Assembly (NCBI GenBank): GCA_002707365.1
Contig: PAMQ01000013.1
Coordinates: 23,392 to 87,391 of the forward strand
Length of the DNA stretch: 64,000 nucleotides
Source of the DNA: Trueperaceae bacterium
GTDB lineage: Bacteria; Deinococcota; Deinococci; Deinococcales; Trueperaceae
Reading direction: 5' to 3'
Within the stretch, counting starts at the first letter, position 1; each line of letters starts with the position of its first letter. Positions 27,134 to 36,266 of this stretch are shown one piece after another. The notes below the pieces were generated by a model, which made no database searches, had not been told where the DNA came from, and saw only the letters and a program-made list of their open reading frames with translations. A program made the translations under genes and the position numbers.

Positions 27134-27873
27134 TCTTGATAAACCTTGCGTAGAGCCTCTAAGACTTCTGATGGGGGTACCCCAGGTCGAAGTCGGCCTT
27201 CTTGGGCAAGACTAACCGTACCTTGTTCTTCGCTTATGACTATTACCAATGCGTCAGTTATTTCAGAAAGACCTAACGCTGCTCGATGGCGAGTTCCGTG
27301 GGTGATTGTCCAGGCCTCCTGGTAATCCGATAACGGGAATATTGCTCCCGCTGCCAAAAGTTGTTTTCCTTGTATTATTACTCCACCATCGTGCAAAGGG
27401 CCTTTAGAAGCAAATATGGTTTGCAGGAGGGCTGAGGTGACGGGAGCATCTAATATTGTTCCGCTAAGACTATATTCTCTGAGGGGAGTTCCCTGTTCTA
27501 TGGCGATGAGGGCACCGTTCTGTTGCGTTGCAAGTTCCCGTACAGCAGACATTATTTCCTGGACAGGCTTTTCGCCCACGGGCCTACCAAAACGGCCTCG
27601 CCCTACCCGTTCCAAAGCCGCTCTTAGTTCCGGTTGAAAAACTACTATTAGTGCTATAAACGCAACCGGAGCAACACGGTCAAAAATCCATTTTGTTGCG
27701 TCTAATTGGAATTGCGTAGCCAACAACCACAACAAAGTGACAGCTGCAAGCCCGCGGAAAACGTTCCAGGCCCTTGTGCCAATGAGTAGCTTGTATCCCT
27801 GGTAAAGCAGTATCGCAATGATGGCAATATCGAGTAAGTCAAATACTGGACGGAAGGGTTGAAGCACCTTCAA
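27130..27873 (-). CDS. cdaA: Membrane diadenylate cyclase (CdaA type)
   Basis: Makes the second messenger c-di-AMP from two ATP. The 247-aa protein has three N-terminal transmembrane helices followed by a DAC domain with FQPELRAALERVGR, DGGVIIQGKQLLAAGAIFPL and GTRHRAALGLSEITDALVI. The ATP-binding RHR is intact. The motif usually written DGA reads DGG here. It starts the minus-strand unit cdaA-cdaR-def-fmt-der and is divergent from prfB. Confidence 0.92.
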   Translation of the reverse strand: MKVLQPFRPVFDLLDIAIIAILLYQGYKLLIGTRAWNVFRGLAAVTLLWLLATQFQLDATKWIFDRVAPVAFIALIVVFQPELRAALERVGRGRFGRPVGEKPVQEIMSAVRELATQQNGALIAIEQGTPLREYSLSGTILDAPVTSALLQTIFASKGPLHDGGVIIQGKQLLAAGAIFPLSDYQEAWTITHGTRHRAALGLSEITDALVIVISEEQGTVSLAQEGRLRPGVPPSEVLEALRKVYQE

Positions 27874-28075
27874 ACCGCCTCCATGGAAAATCAGATCGCT
27901 TCTGTAAGAGTGTCAAAAAAAGTAGTCTTAGAAGCATACAAGTATACCCCAATATATCATAGGCTCCGTTGAGTTTCGATTTAACTTGGTTTACGTTAGA
28001 TCTCGGCAAGCTATTGCAATCTATGGGCCAACGATATGTTCTGAAGTTTGGTAGGCTTCGCTGTGAGGTGAAGTG

Positions 28076-29168
28076 GTGTTAGAAATTATTGAGCGGCTAG
28101 ATGCTCTTCGGGGGTATCTTTGATCTATCTAGTAAGCAGCTTCGCTTAGAACAGCTCGAACCAATATTGAACGATCCCGAGCTTTGGAATTCTCCAGAGC
28201 GCGCACGCATTGTCACGCAAGAAGCTACTAGGTTACGTAAGGTTATTAATGAATTTTCTTCCCTAAAAAATGATATTGAAGATCTTCAAGAATATTTGGA
28301 AATCTCTTCGGAAGATCAAAAGGAGAACGAAGAACTCGGTGCCGAGCAAGACAGGATTGAAGGTGTTTTATCAACCCTATTCCGAGAAACACTCTTTTCT
28401 GGGCCAAATGATGAGCGGCCGGCTATCTTGACCATTAAGCCGGGAGCTGGTGGGACCGAGTCATCCGATTGGGCTGGAATGTTGCTGCGTATGTATCGGA
28501 GATTTGCAGAACGAAATGGTTTTGTGTTTGAACTTCTTGATCTTGCGTCCAATAGTGATGCTCCTAAAGGAATTGATCACGCGCAGTTTATTGTTCGCGG
28601 GGAAAGAGCATTCGGCCTACTCCGAGTTGAGGGCGGTGTACATAGGCTAGTTCGAGTTAGTCCTTTTGATTCCCAGAACAGAAGGCATACGAGTTTTGCT
28701 TCGGTGGATGTGGTGCCAGAAATTGCTGATGAAATTGAGATCGATATTGACCCTAAAGACGTTCGTGTTGACGTCTTTAGATCAAGCGGGCCTGGTGGTC
28801 AGTCTGTAAACACAACAGATTCAGCTGTGCGTTTGGTTTTTCGGGGTGGGACCCAAGATGAAATTGTCGTGACCTGCCAGGACGGGAAATCACAAATCAA
28901 GAATCGAGAGAAAGCCATGACTGTTCTTCGGAGCCGATTGTGGGAGAGGGAAGAACAACGTCGCCTCGATGAGCAGTTGAAGGCTCGGGGTGAGCAAAAA
29001 GCGATAGAATGGGGATCCCAGATACGGAGTTACGTTCTAGATAAGCAGTACATAAAAGATCACCGGTCAGGTGAGATGAGCCATGATCCAGATGAAGTTC
29101 TTGATGGTGATATCGAAGGCTTGATTTGGGCTGGCCTCGAGTGGCAATTAGGTGATAGAAACTCATGA
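28076..29168 (+). CDS. prfB: Peptide chain release factor 2 with programmed +1 frameshift
   Basis: RF2 terminates at UGA and UAA. A first reading frame starts at GTG 28076, after GAGGTG, and encodes MLEIIERLDALRGYL up to an in-frame TGA at 28121-28123. Reading shifts +1 there (CTT TGA to GAT at 28122) and continues DLSSKQLRLEQLEP. The classical slippery element CGG GGG TAT CTT TGA, with its internal Shine-Dalgarno-like GGGGG, is present. The rest shows the RF2 anticodon-like SPF (RVSPFDSQNRRHTSFAS) and the catalytic GGQ (SSGPGGQSVNTTDSAV). High RF2 levels would favour termination at the TGA, giving autoregulation. Confidence 0.96.
28109..28124 (+). promoter_or_regulatory. prfB programmed frameshift site
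   Basis: CGG GGG TAT CTT TGA T: the internal GGGGG acts as a Shine-Dalgarno three bases before the slippery CTT, followed by the in-frame TGA at 28121-28123. It is the conserved RF2 recoding signal. Confidence 0.93.
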
Positions 29169-29508
29169 TAGTTACTTGGGTTTAGCTGATTTAAAAGCAA
29201 AAAACAATTAGAATTACAAACGGATTTGTTAGACTTAATGCTTTAGCCTAATGGTTATAATGTTATCCCATACAGTTCCTGGGTATCTCCAAAATTTGGG
29301 TTTTGTAATTGCTAAATAACTGTGGAATCAACTAACGTGTATAGAAAGAGTATGGGCTAACCATATTGGGAGAAAACCCTGAGTAGTAAGCTTCGGGTGA
29401 GATAAGGTACTGGCGTATGCATTTAACTAGCCTCCAGAATTAGTCTGTTAATCGTCTGTACGGGTATTGTGTAGGCGAAGGTAAGAGTAACGGCTAAAGG
29501 AGCTAATC
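29169..29508. other. 340-bp spacer between prfB and ygfZ
   Basis: AT-rich and without an open frame. A TATAAT at 29256-29261 is a possible -10 box, but its -35 partner is poor. AAAGGAG lies just before the ygfZ ATG. Confidence 0.4.
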
Positions 29509-30570
29509 ATGGAAGCCGTAAAGGGGCCAACGGGACTCCGGCAATTGTTGATCGGGCTGGGTGCTTATATTCAAGGAACAGAGGTCGTCACATTCGGCGA
29601 CGCGTTTGAGGAATATAAAACTCTTCAGTCTAAGAATAGTGCATTGTTGATTCCACTGATTAGTTCGGCTCCGCTAGCCATTCGGGGGGCAGATAGGATC
29701 GATTTTGTCAATGGGCAGGTTTCGAATGTCGTTAAGGAGCTGAACATAGGGGGGGTAAATCAGTCTCTGTTGCTTGATCACCGAGGTCACGTACAAGCTG
29801 AAATGAGTGTGCTAAAGCATGAGACAGATATATTTATTGCTGTTGAAAATCCCGGTGGCGTACTTGTCGAACTAGGATTCAATAATCATATAGTTTTCGA
29901 TCAGGTTACTGTCCATAATTTACAAAGCAAAATGTGTACGTTTTCCCTCCAAGGCAAAGGCGCCACCATAATCCTTGAGGGAATGGGAGCCTTGCCTAAC
30001 CAAGGATATTCATATGAGGGGTGTATTGATGGAATAGAGGTATTGATTTACGAGAGGGCTCGTACTGCATCGCGAGGCTTTGATGTGCATTGTAAAATTT
30101 CCGATTGTGAAGCTCTACTGTCAGGAAAATTTATGGAGCATGTTTCTCTCGGGGGTGTCGATGCAATTCAAATAGCCCGTGTTGAAGCAGGAATTCCTTC
30201 AGTAGCGACCGAAGCTAGAAATGGCGCCCTTCCTCAAGAGATTGATTTAACTAAAGCAGTTTCTTTTAACAAGGGTTGTTACCTAGGCCAGGAGATTATG
30301 GCTCGTGTCGATGCTCGTGCTCGCGTTAATCGGGGATTAGCCGGGGTAATTCTTGAGAAACCTCCGTGTTCCGGTGAATATAGGGTTGAAAATCAAGGTC
30401 GGTCAGTAGGTTGGCTTGGGCATGTCGTTGAACACCCGATAATTGGTTTGATTGGGCTTGCAGTATTGCGTCATGACTTTCCTTCCGGGAGTGAAGGTAA
30501 TGTTGGTGATTCCCGTGTAAGGCGGGTTGAGATTCCATTTGAAATATCCACAAGGCAGAAACGATTTTGA
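29509..30570 (+). CDS. ygfZ: Folate-binding iron-sulfur maturation protein YgfZ
   Basis: A 353-aa GcvT-superfamily protein that helps maintain certain Fe-S enzymes. The diagnostic YgfZ motif KGCYLGQEIMAR is at about residues 256-267 and includes the conserved redox Cys. The N-terminal part (LLIPLISSAPLAIRGADRIDFVNGQVSNVV) matches the folate-binding fold. It stands alone between two long spacers. The aminomethyltransferase GcvT is less likely because of the KGCYxGQE motif. Confidence 0.9.
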   Translation: MEAVKGPTGLRQLLIGLGAYIQGTEVVTFGDAFEEYKTLQSKNSALLIPLISSAPLAIRGADRIDFVNGQVSNVVKELNIGGVNQSLLLDHRGHVQAEMSVLKHETDIFIAVENPGGVLVELGFNNHIVFDQVTVHNLQSKMCTFSLQGKGATIILEGMGALPNQGYSYEGCIDGIEVLIYERARTASRGFDVHCKISDCEALLSGKFMEHVSLGGVDAIQIARVEAGIPSVATEARNGALPQEIDLTKAVSFNKGCYLGQEIMARVDARARVNRGLAGVILEKPPCSGEYRVENQGRSVGWLGHVVEHPIIGLIGLAVLRHDFPSGSEGNVGDSRVRRVEIPFEISTRQKRF

Positions 30571-31117
30571 TTAGCCAGGTGGCAGCAGTTTCGGATTCAA
30601 AACGGTAAGCGCCCTTAGGTTAGGAGATATGCATAGGTTGATTCATCAACAGCCGGGGAGTTTAGTATGACGGAACATTGGATCCTAAGCCAATAACCTT
30701 GTTTAGGAGGTGAATTCTACTGGAGATAGCTTATTGCGATTTAGAGAATCTTGTAGGGTCAAGAGATGATTAATGTTGCACAAATGGCATAATTACAGTT
30801 AGTTAAACCTTCCAACAGAATTTTAATATTCGTTGACTGTAATCGACCCTTAAAGTTAAAGCGGCCAAGTAAAAATCAGTATGTAACAGAAATTTTGGTA
30901 GTAGTCTCAGTAGGTGAAAAAAATCATGGGAGCTTTAATAAGAAAGCTCGGGTAGCTATTTCTAGGGCTCCTAGGTGCTTACTTTCCTGGCTGGAGTTAG
31001 AGCTGTTCTAGTACAATTGGGGGTTTACAGTTTCTAGGGATCCCTCATCTACCTCACCCAAACTCCTGGTACTTTGCTCGGGCGTTAGTGGGAACTTGTA
31101 TTACGATTATTTAAGGA
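30571..31117. other. 547-bp spacer with a small hairpin, no gene seen
   Basis: No frame longer than about 20 codons with a plausible start has protein character. A short inverted repeat GAGCTTT/AAAGCTC (30930-30936 and 30943-30949, 6-nt loop) lies near the middle without a following T-run. A TAGGAGGTG at about 30705 resembles a ribosome-binding site, but only an 18-codon frame follows. This could be a decayed gene. Confidence 0.35.
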
Positions 31118-32113
31118 ATGAACATTAGACGGTTTTTACTCATTGCGATATTAGCCTCTTCGGGTATTTGTGCCGGTAGTGGTTATGTGGTTCGTGTAGT
31201 GCAGCCAGGGGACACAATCGGGGGAATTGCTGAAAAGTACAATATTAGCATTGATGTATTGATGCAGTATAACGATTTGGTAAGGACTGTGTTACAACCA
31301 GGCCAGATATTAAGGCTTCCTTACACGCGTTATCAAGGAGGTCAGGCAGATACAGCTCCGACTCCTCCCCCTAGCTTTCGACAACACACCTTAATGTCAG
31401 GTGAGACATTGACTGAGGTAGTAGAGAAATTTGGGATTAGTTTAGATGCTTTGGTGGGTGCCAATCCAGATCTTTCTTCTCTTGATTTGCTTCCCGTGGG
31501 AGTGGAGTTACTGATCCCACCGGTTGGCGCAGAGGGTTTATTGGTAACGATACAACCTGGCGAAACCCTGATTGATATTCTGGGGCAGTATCGGATAAAT
31601 CCTGTTGCGCTAGCTCGAATTAATGGAATAACTGGTCCAAACGATTTGCAGCCGGGAATGATGATCTACCTTCCAGATGTGGAACCGACTCGTGCTCTGG
31701 AAAGACTCGCTCAGGTTAGAGAGGAAGAGCAGCGGTATCGCTGGCCAGTTCATGGGCGTATTACTTCCTACTTTGGTCGACGGAGTCTCGGTATGGGTAC
31801 GTCAGGGTTCCATCGTGGGCTTGATGTTGCGGCACCTTATGGCACTGGTATTCACGCATCTAGGAGTGGGACGGTCATTTTTGCAGGCTGGTCCGGCAGC
31901 GGTTACGGCCTACTTACTAAAATTCGCCACGGTGGACAGGAAGAAACCTGGTATGCCCATCACAGCCAAATTCATGTAGACGTCGGTCAGTATGTTAATC
32001 AAGGGCAGATTATTGGAGCAATTGGGTCAACTGGTATTTCTACTGGGCCTCACTTACACTTTGAATTGCATCAACGAGGTCGTCCTGTGGATCCGCTTAC
32101 TCAGCTTCGTTAG
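31118..32113 (+). CDS. Secreted LysM-M23 cell-wall peptidase
   Basis: A 331-aa protein: signal peptide (about 1-20), then three LysM repeats near residues 24-65 (VVRVVQPGDTIGGIAEKYN), 88-130 (HTLMSGETLTEVVEKFG) and 142-185 (VTIQPGETLIDILGQY). A C-terminal M23 domain has the zinc motif HRGLD, YAHHSQI and HLHFEL. All zinc ligands appear intact, so it could be an active endopeptidase or an amidase activator of the EnvC/NlpD type. ATG 31118 directly follows TAAGGA. Confidence 0.93.
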   Translation: MNIRRFLLIAILASSGICAGSGYVVRVVQPGDTIGGIAEKYNISIDVLMQYNDLVRTVLQPGQILRLPYTRYQGGQADTAPTPPPSFRQHTLMSGETLTEVVEKFGISLDALVGANPDLSSLDLLPVGVELLIPPVGAEGLLVTIQPGETLIDILGQYRINPVALARINGITGPNDLQPGMMIYLPDVEPTRALERLAQVREEEQRYRWPVHGRITSYFGRRSLGMGTSGFHRGLDVAAPYGTGIHASRSGTVIFAGWSGSGYGLLTKIRHGGQEETWYAHHSQIHVDVGQYVNQGQIIGAIGSTGISTGPHLHFELHQRGRPVDPLTQLR

Positions 32114-32122
32114 ATTTTGATA

Positions 32123-32154
32123 TCCCTCGAACCCCCGGTTTTCCACACGAGGGA
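32123..32154 (+). terminator. Possible hairpin after the LysM-M23 gene
   Basis: TCCCTCG (32123-32129) and CGAGGGA (32148-32154) form a 7-bp stem with an 18-nt loop, 10 bp after the stop codon. The T-run is poor, so the terminator role is uncertain. Confidence 0.3.
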
Positions 32155-32255
32155 ACTTTCTGGTCCTGTTAAACAGGCCTAACGAATCTAAGGCTCTAGT
32201 TAGTTATCGCGTTTGTTGGGAATCACAAGAATCTCGGTGCTATGACTAACCCCGC

Positions 32256-32954
32256 CTAGGTTTTATTCCAAAGGATTCTTCCGCAACTTGGGCACCTAGT
32301 AACCGTTTTGCTGGCTCGAGCTTTTTGAACTACATGTATCGGTAGCTGCATCGTACAACCGCCACAAGTTTTGTTATTTTGAATGGTAACCAGGCCCAAG
32401 CCTCGGCGTGCACGCCTTACTTGATCATATTGCCTAAGGAGTTTGGGGTCGATTATATCGGCTAGGGAATTTCTCTCGTCCTGAACCAAGTTGAGGCTCT
32501 GATCCAGCGAGTCTATTCTGACTTGCTCTTCTTGTGTAAGGGATTGAAGGTGTGGCTCCAATTCGTCTAATTCTTGCTCTAGCGAGCTGACTACTTCTGA
32601 AACCTGTTCAACGCTTTCCATTAGAGGGAGGGTATCCTCTTCTAGCTCTTGAATCCTGGTAGCGAATTGAAGTTCCTGGTTTTGGAACTGGGAGGCTTCT
32701 TTAGACGATCCAGCTCTTAGCGCGCCTTCGCTTGCCTGTCGACGGCGGGATTCAAGGCTAGATAATTCTAATTCATTTCTATTCAACTCTTTGCGCAATT
32801 CAGCTTGTTCCCCAAGACGTGTTTCGAGAAGTTTATTTAGGTTGATCTTTTGTTGGCGAGTAGAAATCAGGTCTGGGGGGACCTGCCCCACTTCTTCCTG
32901 CAGAGCGTCAAGTTTTAGATCGAGATTTTGGACTTCGTCTAGTTGTTCGAGCAT
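32256..32954 (-). CDS. Coiled-coil protein with C-terminal C4 zinc ribbon
   Basis: About 232-234 aa. Residues about 1-170 form a long heptad-rich coiled coil, and the C-terminus carries two CxxC pairs, CGGC and CPSC, in a zinc ribbon (TCGGCTMQLP ... TRCPSCGRILW). This is the DUF164/CT398-like family found widely in bacteria, proposed to act in nucleic-acid or secretion contexts but without an agreed function. Starts at 32954 or 32960 are both possible (two nearby methionines). Confidence 0.8.
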   Translation of the reverse strand: MLEQLDEVQNLDLKLDALQEEVGQVPPDLISTRQQKINLNKLLETRLGEQAELRKELNRNELELSSLESRRRQASEGALRAGSSKEASQFQNQELQFATRIQELEEDTLPLMESVEQVSEVVSSLEQELDELEPHLQSLTQEEQVRIDSLDQSLNLVQDERNSLADIIDPKLLRQYDQVRRARRGLGLVTIQNNKTCGGCTMQLPIHVVQKARASKTVTRCPSCGRILWNKT

Positions 32955-32981
32955 GGCCAACTCTCTGACCGATTCACATGC

Positions 32982-33015
32982 AAATCCCCGTCTGACTTCG
33001 CTTCGACGGGGATTT
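32982..33015 (-). terminator. 11-bp perfect hairpin between divergent or overlapping genes
   Basis: AAATCCCCGTC (32982-32992) is exactly complementary to GACGGGGATTT (33005-33015), with a 12-nt loop. It lies two bases beyond the stop of the small minus-strand frame 33018-33245 and upstream of the zinc-ribbon gene. No plus-strand gene ends here, so if it is a terminator it serves the minus strand. Confidence 0.5.
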
Positions 33016-33017
33016 TG

Positions 33018-33245
33018 TCATAGTCGGATCCTTTTTTTCACGAGGTATAGCTTAACACGGGGGCCTTGTGCATCTCGCAATTGGGTAACTGTCACGCTGG
33101 GCAGTGTAGAATGCGCAACGTGTTTGAGGATTCTGTCGATGGTTTTATCCAAACTTGGAAATCGTTCTCTACGCGAGTCCGGTTGTTTCCTAAGGTTGAG
33201 GGGAGCCCCCTTCTGGAATGTCAAGTTACTAATTCTATTCTCCAT
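33018..33245 (-). CDS. Small hypothetical protein, alternative to the overlapping plus-strand gene
   Basis: A 75-aa basic frame with a predicted helix (LDKTIDRILKHVAHS) followed by strand-like VTVTQLRDAQGPRVKLYLV. I recognise no family. A perfect hairpin immediately after its stop codon supports it being real, but it overlaps the N-terminal part of the plus-strand frame at 33111, and no clear Shine-Dalgarno precedes it. Only one of the two overlapping readings is likely to be translated in this stretch. Confidence 0.35.
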   Translation of the reverse strand: MENRISNLTFQKGAPLNLRKQPDSRRERFPSLDKTIDRILKHVAHSTLPSVTVTQLRDAQGPRVKLYLVKKRIRL

Positions 33246-33584
33246 CTTTTGGATAGAACTGGACCCTATGCCTTAACCAGTGGGGAAGTTGAAGTAATTA
33301 TTAACGCCACAGGGGTCATTCATGCTTGGCAATCGACCGGGGCGCGCGAGTTTGAGGTTAAAACAATTAGCCACCTAAAGGGTACTGGCGAAGTTTTAGC
33401 TATTTCTAACGATATTATGGTCGTCGACATCGGGTTTCCCTTGGTTTTCGGTCCGGAAAAAGGGATACCTAACGGAGTTGCCGAAGGATCAAATGTTTCT
33501 GTAGAAACTTTTCCGCCTATTCATGGGTTTGTGGTTTCTGTGGTCAGGGATTCTGAGCCTATTGACGAAGATCAGTTGGTATAG
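33111..33584 (+). CDS. Hypothetical protein upstream of the DUF512 radical SAM gene
   Basis: About 158 aa from ATG 33111; the frame is open from 33066. The C-terminal two thirds (GEVEVIINATGVIHAWQST to the end) read as a mixed alpha/beta protein without signal peptide or recognisable motif. If the minus-strand gene 33018-33245 is real, translation here would begin near TTG 33249. It precedes the radical SAM gene by about 75 bp on the same strand. Function unknown. Confidence 0.5.
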   Translation: MRNVFEDSVDGFIQTWKSFSTRVRLFPKVEGSPLLECQVTNSILHLLDRTGPYALTSGEVEVIINATGVIHAWQSTGAREFEVKTISHLKGTGEVLAISNDIMVVDIGFPLVFGPEKGIPNGVAEGSNVSVETFPPIHGFVVSVVRDSEPIDEDQLV

Positions 33585-33658
33585 CTGCCTAAGCAGCCCA
33601 GATTAATGCAACCCGAGTGAGCTTGACTCCTAATTAATTTTGCTAAACTGCAGCCTTG

Positions 33659-35053
33659 ATGCCTAAAGAAGACCATTTATCCGTACCTCCTAGAGGCGTC
33701 GTGAAATCGGTCGAGTCAGGATCGGCTGCTGCGAGAGCAGGCATATCAGCGGGCTGGTCGTTGCTTTCGGTTAATGGCTTAGCTATCCCGGATATTCTTG
33801 CATACAGACGCGAACTCTCGACCGGGGCAGCTCAGCTGAAGCTTGGGGATCAATACGGTAAGGTAATTAGCTTTTCTGTATCTTGGGAGGACCCTGGCCT
33901 AGAATTTGAAGATGTCATATTTGATGGTATTAATTTATGCGCTAATCAATGTGAATTCTGCTATGTCCATCAAATGCCTAAAGGATTTCGGAAAAGTCTG
34001 TATTTGATGGATGATGATTTCCGGACTAGCTTTCTTTACGGTTCTTTTGTTACGTTAACCAACCTTACTGAACAAGATGTGTGTCGCATTTTGGATGAAA
34101 GGCTTAGTCCATTGTACGTGTCGGTTCATACGACTAATGCAGGTCTTCGTGACAAAATGATGAAGCCTTTAGCAGGAAAAGTAAAGGATCCCAAATCCCT
34201 TCGTATCGCAGAAATGATTGAGCGGCTTCAAGAGATTGACCTATATACCCAAATTGTTTTGGTACCTGGTAGGAACGATGGTGCTGAACTTGAAGAATCA
34301 CTTGAATATTTGGCCAGCAGATCAAATGTGTTAGCAGTAGCACTTGTGCCTGTAGGTCTTACTGAACATAGGATTAATCTTCCGGAAATTCAGACCTATG
34401 CGATCCAAGAAGCTCAGGATGTCGTTAAACGGGTGGAACGATTTCAGAAACTGATGAAAGCTAAACGTGATTCACGCTTTGTATATTTGAGTGACGAATT
34501 TTATCTTGTATCTGGCCTGCGAGTACCTCCGACTTACGCATACGAGGGTTTTCCAATGCTAGAGAATGGAGTAGGCATGGTTCGTGATTTTTTGGACGAA
34601 CCCTTAACAAAACCAACAGGTATTTATAAGGGACCGCGTCGCGTTATGCTTGTAACTGGGCAGCTTTTTTATCCGATACTTTCAGAAGCCATAGAGCCCT
34701 TGAAGCTTGTTGAGGGGTTGGATCTTGAAATCAGATGTTTGGAAAATAGAACGTTTGGTGCCATGACAACAGTCGCTGGTCTTCTTGCAGGTCGAGATAT
34801 CCTTGAACAGATTGAGCCTGAGGAAGCAGACCTTTTGCTACTATCACCAAACATAGTGCGTTATGGAACTGAGACGTTGCTTGACGAAATAAACCTCGAC
34901 TACCTAAGAAAAGAATTAGGTATGGAGGTTGCCTTGGGAGAGAATACGTTGGGTAAACTTGGTCAGCAGATATTATATGGCGCAACTACTTCAACTCGGC
35001 CTAGTTTCGGTTTCTCTACTCATGCCCTTAAAGAGGCCTCACGCCAACATTGA
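33659..35053 (+). CDS. DUF512 radical SAM protein with N-terminal PDZ-like domain
   Basis: About 464 aa in three parts. The N-terminal PDZ-like domain (about 10-65) has SGSAAARAGISAGWSLLSVNG. The radical SAM-like core has the cluster motif CANQCEFCYV (CxxxCxxC, about 97-104). The C-terminal DUF512 region contains VTGQLFYPIL and the closing NTLGKLGQQILYGATTSTRP. The family is widespread, often near der in other phyla, but its reaction is unknown. Start is ATG 33659, with a TTG just before it. It is followed by mqnP after 26-60 bp. Confidence 0.87.
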   Translation: MPKEDHLSVPPRGVVKSVESGSAAARAGISAGWSLLSVNGLAIPDILAYRRELSTGAAQLKLGDQYGKVISFSVSWEDPGLEFEDVIFDGINLCANQCEFCYVHQMPKGFRKSLYLMDDDFRTSFLYGSFVTLTNLTEQDVCRILDERLSPLYVSVHTTNAGLRDKMMKPLAGKVKDPKSLRIAEMIERLQEIDLYTQIVLVPGRNDGAELEESLEYLASRSNVLAVALVPVGLTEHRINLPEIQTYAIQEAQDVVKRVERFQKLMKAKRDSRFVYLSDEFYLVSGLRVPPTYAYEGFPMLENGVGMVRDFLDEPLTKPTGIYKGPRRVMLVTGQLFYPILSEAIEPLKLVEGLDLEIRCLENRTFGAMTTVAGLLAGRDILEQIEPEEADLLLLSPNIVRYGTETLLDEINLDYLRKELGMEVALGENTLGKLGQQILYGATTSTRPSFGFSTHALKEASRQH

Positions 35054-35112
35054 TATATCGTTATGAAAAATAGAAAAATTTGGTCGGTGATTTGAAGTCA
35101 TACCTATTCTCT

Positions 35113-35994
35113 ATGGTATCGTCCAAACCTGTGGGCAACGGGGTTCGGCAAAGGAATTTGGGGACCTATTTAAACTTCCTGAAGATCGAACATACATTGT
35201 TTGCCCTTCCTTTTGCCTATGGAGGGATGCTGCTAGCAGCTTCTGGGTGGCCGGGATGGACCAAATTTTTTTGGATTAGCCTTGCTATGGTCGGTGCCCG
35301 GACAGCCAGCATGGCTCTTAACCGGGTTTTAGACGCTCAGATTGATGGGAAGAATCCACGGACAGCAGCTCGAGCAATTCCTTCTGGGCTTCTAACCAAA
35401 ACTGACGGCATTATTGTTACGGGCTTAGGGTTTACTTTGCTGACGGTGTCGGCCTGGTCGCTAAATGAATTGACTTTGGCTTTGCTCCCTATAGCTATTT
35501 TTTTCCTCGCCTTTTACCCCTTGACTAAGAGATGGACCTGGTTGTGCCATTTCTGGCTCGGGCTGACAATCGGCGCCGCGGCTCCAGCAGGATGGATAGC
35601 GGTTACGGGTTCGTTTTCTGGGATTGCCATTGTCCTTTGGATTGGAGTTGGATTCTGGGTAGCTGGCTTCGATATTATTTACTCGTTGCTTGATAAAGAA
35701 TTCGATATTTTTGAAGGTATTCACAGTATTCCTGCTCGGTTCGGCACCAAGAAGGCCCTTTTTATAGCTGCTTTAGCGCACAGTTGCGCTCTTGGGGGTT
35801 TATGTTTAGCAATTCCAATATATGGTTTTGGCATTCCATACACGTTTAGTCTTGTTGCGATAGGTTTGGTATTAATCTATTCTCATATTGTGGTGCGGCG
35901 CGGTGGAACTAAGGCAGTTGTGAGTTCATTTGGAATGAACCTAGCAATTAGCGCTATTGTTCTTGTGGGCATTTTGATGGAATTACTGGTTTGA
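35113..35994 (+). CDS. mqnP: UbiA-family prenyltransferase of menaquinone synthesis (MqnP-like)
   Basis: About 293 aa with eight or nine transmembrane helices. The first Asp-rich motif NRVLDAQIDGKNPRTAARAIPSG (shown to its conserved core NRVLDAQID) and the second DIIYSLLDKEFD bind the prenyl diphosphate and Mg. The KIEHTLFALPFAYGG opening is typical of the MqnP/UbiA clade of futalosine-pathway bacteria. Start ATG 35113 is preferred over TTG 35080. With mqnD and menG in the same window this supports a futalosine-type menaquinone route; a heme or 4-hydroxybenzoate role is less likely. Confidence 0.82.
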   Translation: MVSSKPVGNGVRQRNLGTYLNFLKIEHTLFALPFAYGGMLLAASGWPGWTKFFWISLAMVGARTASMALNRVLDAQIDGKNPRTAARAIPSGLLTKTDGIIVTGLGFTLLTVSAWSLNELTLALLPIAIFFLAFYPLTKRWTWLCHFWLGLTIGAAAPAGWIAVTGSFSGIAIVLWIGVGFWVAGFDIIYSLLDKEFDIFEGIHSIPARFGTKKALFIAALAHSCALGGLCLAIPIYGFGIPYTFSLVAIGLVLIYSHIVVRRGGTKAVVSSFGMNLAISAIVLVGILMELLV

Positions 35995-36005
35995 TAGCTA
36001 TCCTA

Positions 36006-36035
36006 TTGACACCTTAATCTCTGTGCCAATAGACT
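36006..36035 (+). promoter_or_regulatory. Promoter of the tRNA-Asp gene
   Basis: TTGACA (36006-36011) and TAGACT (36030-36035), 18 bp apart, end 13 bp before the mature 5' end of the tRNA, a well-placed housekeeping promoter. Confidence 0.65.
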
Positions 36036-36048
36036 TTTGTTGAGTTGA

Positions 36049-36124
36049 GGAGCCGTAGTGTAGCGGTTAGCATATCTGCCTGTCACGCAGAAGGTCGCGG
36101 GTTCGAATCCCGTCGGTTCCGCCA
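36049..36124 (+). tRNA. tRNA-Asp (anticodon GTC)
   Basis: A complete 76-nt cloverleaf. The acceptor arm GGAGCCG pairs with CGGTTCC (with one G-U pair), the D-loop contains AGCGGTTAG, the anticodon loop is CTGTCAC with GTC, and the T arm is CGGGTTCGAATCCCG. The discriminator is G and CCA is encoded. Confidence 0.97.
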
Positions 36125-36127
36125 GAA

Positions 36128-36160
36128 AGAGGGATTCCATATTCACAGTGGGATCCCTCT
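36128..36160 (+). terminator. 12-bp hairpin after tRNA-Asp
   Basis: AGAGGGATTCCA (36128-36139) pairs with TGGGATCCCTCT (36149-36160), with one G-U pair, around a 9-nt loop, four bases after the CCA end. There is no T-run, but position and stability suggest a terminator or processing stem. Confidence 0.55.
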
Positions 36161-36266
36161 ACAACCAAAGTAGCCTCTTTTAGGCCAATCAAATTATGTG
36201 TTCACTTAGTTCGAGTCGATGCTGTTAAATCAACGCAGTAGTGCTTGTTCTTGGTAACCTTATCTT

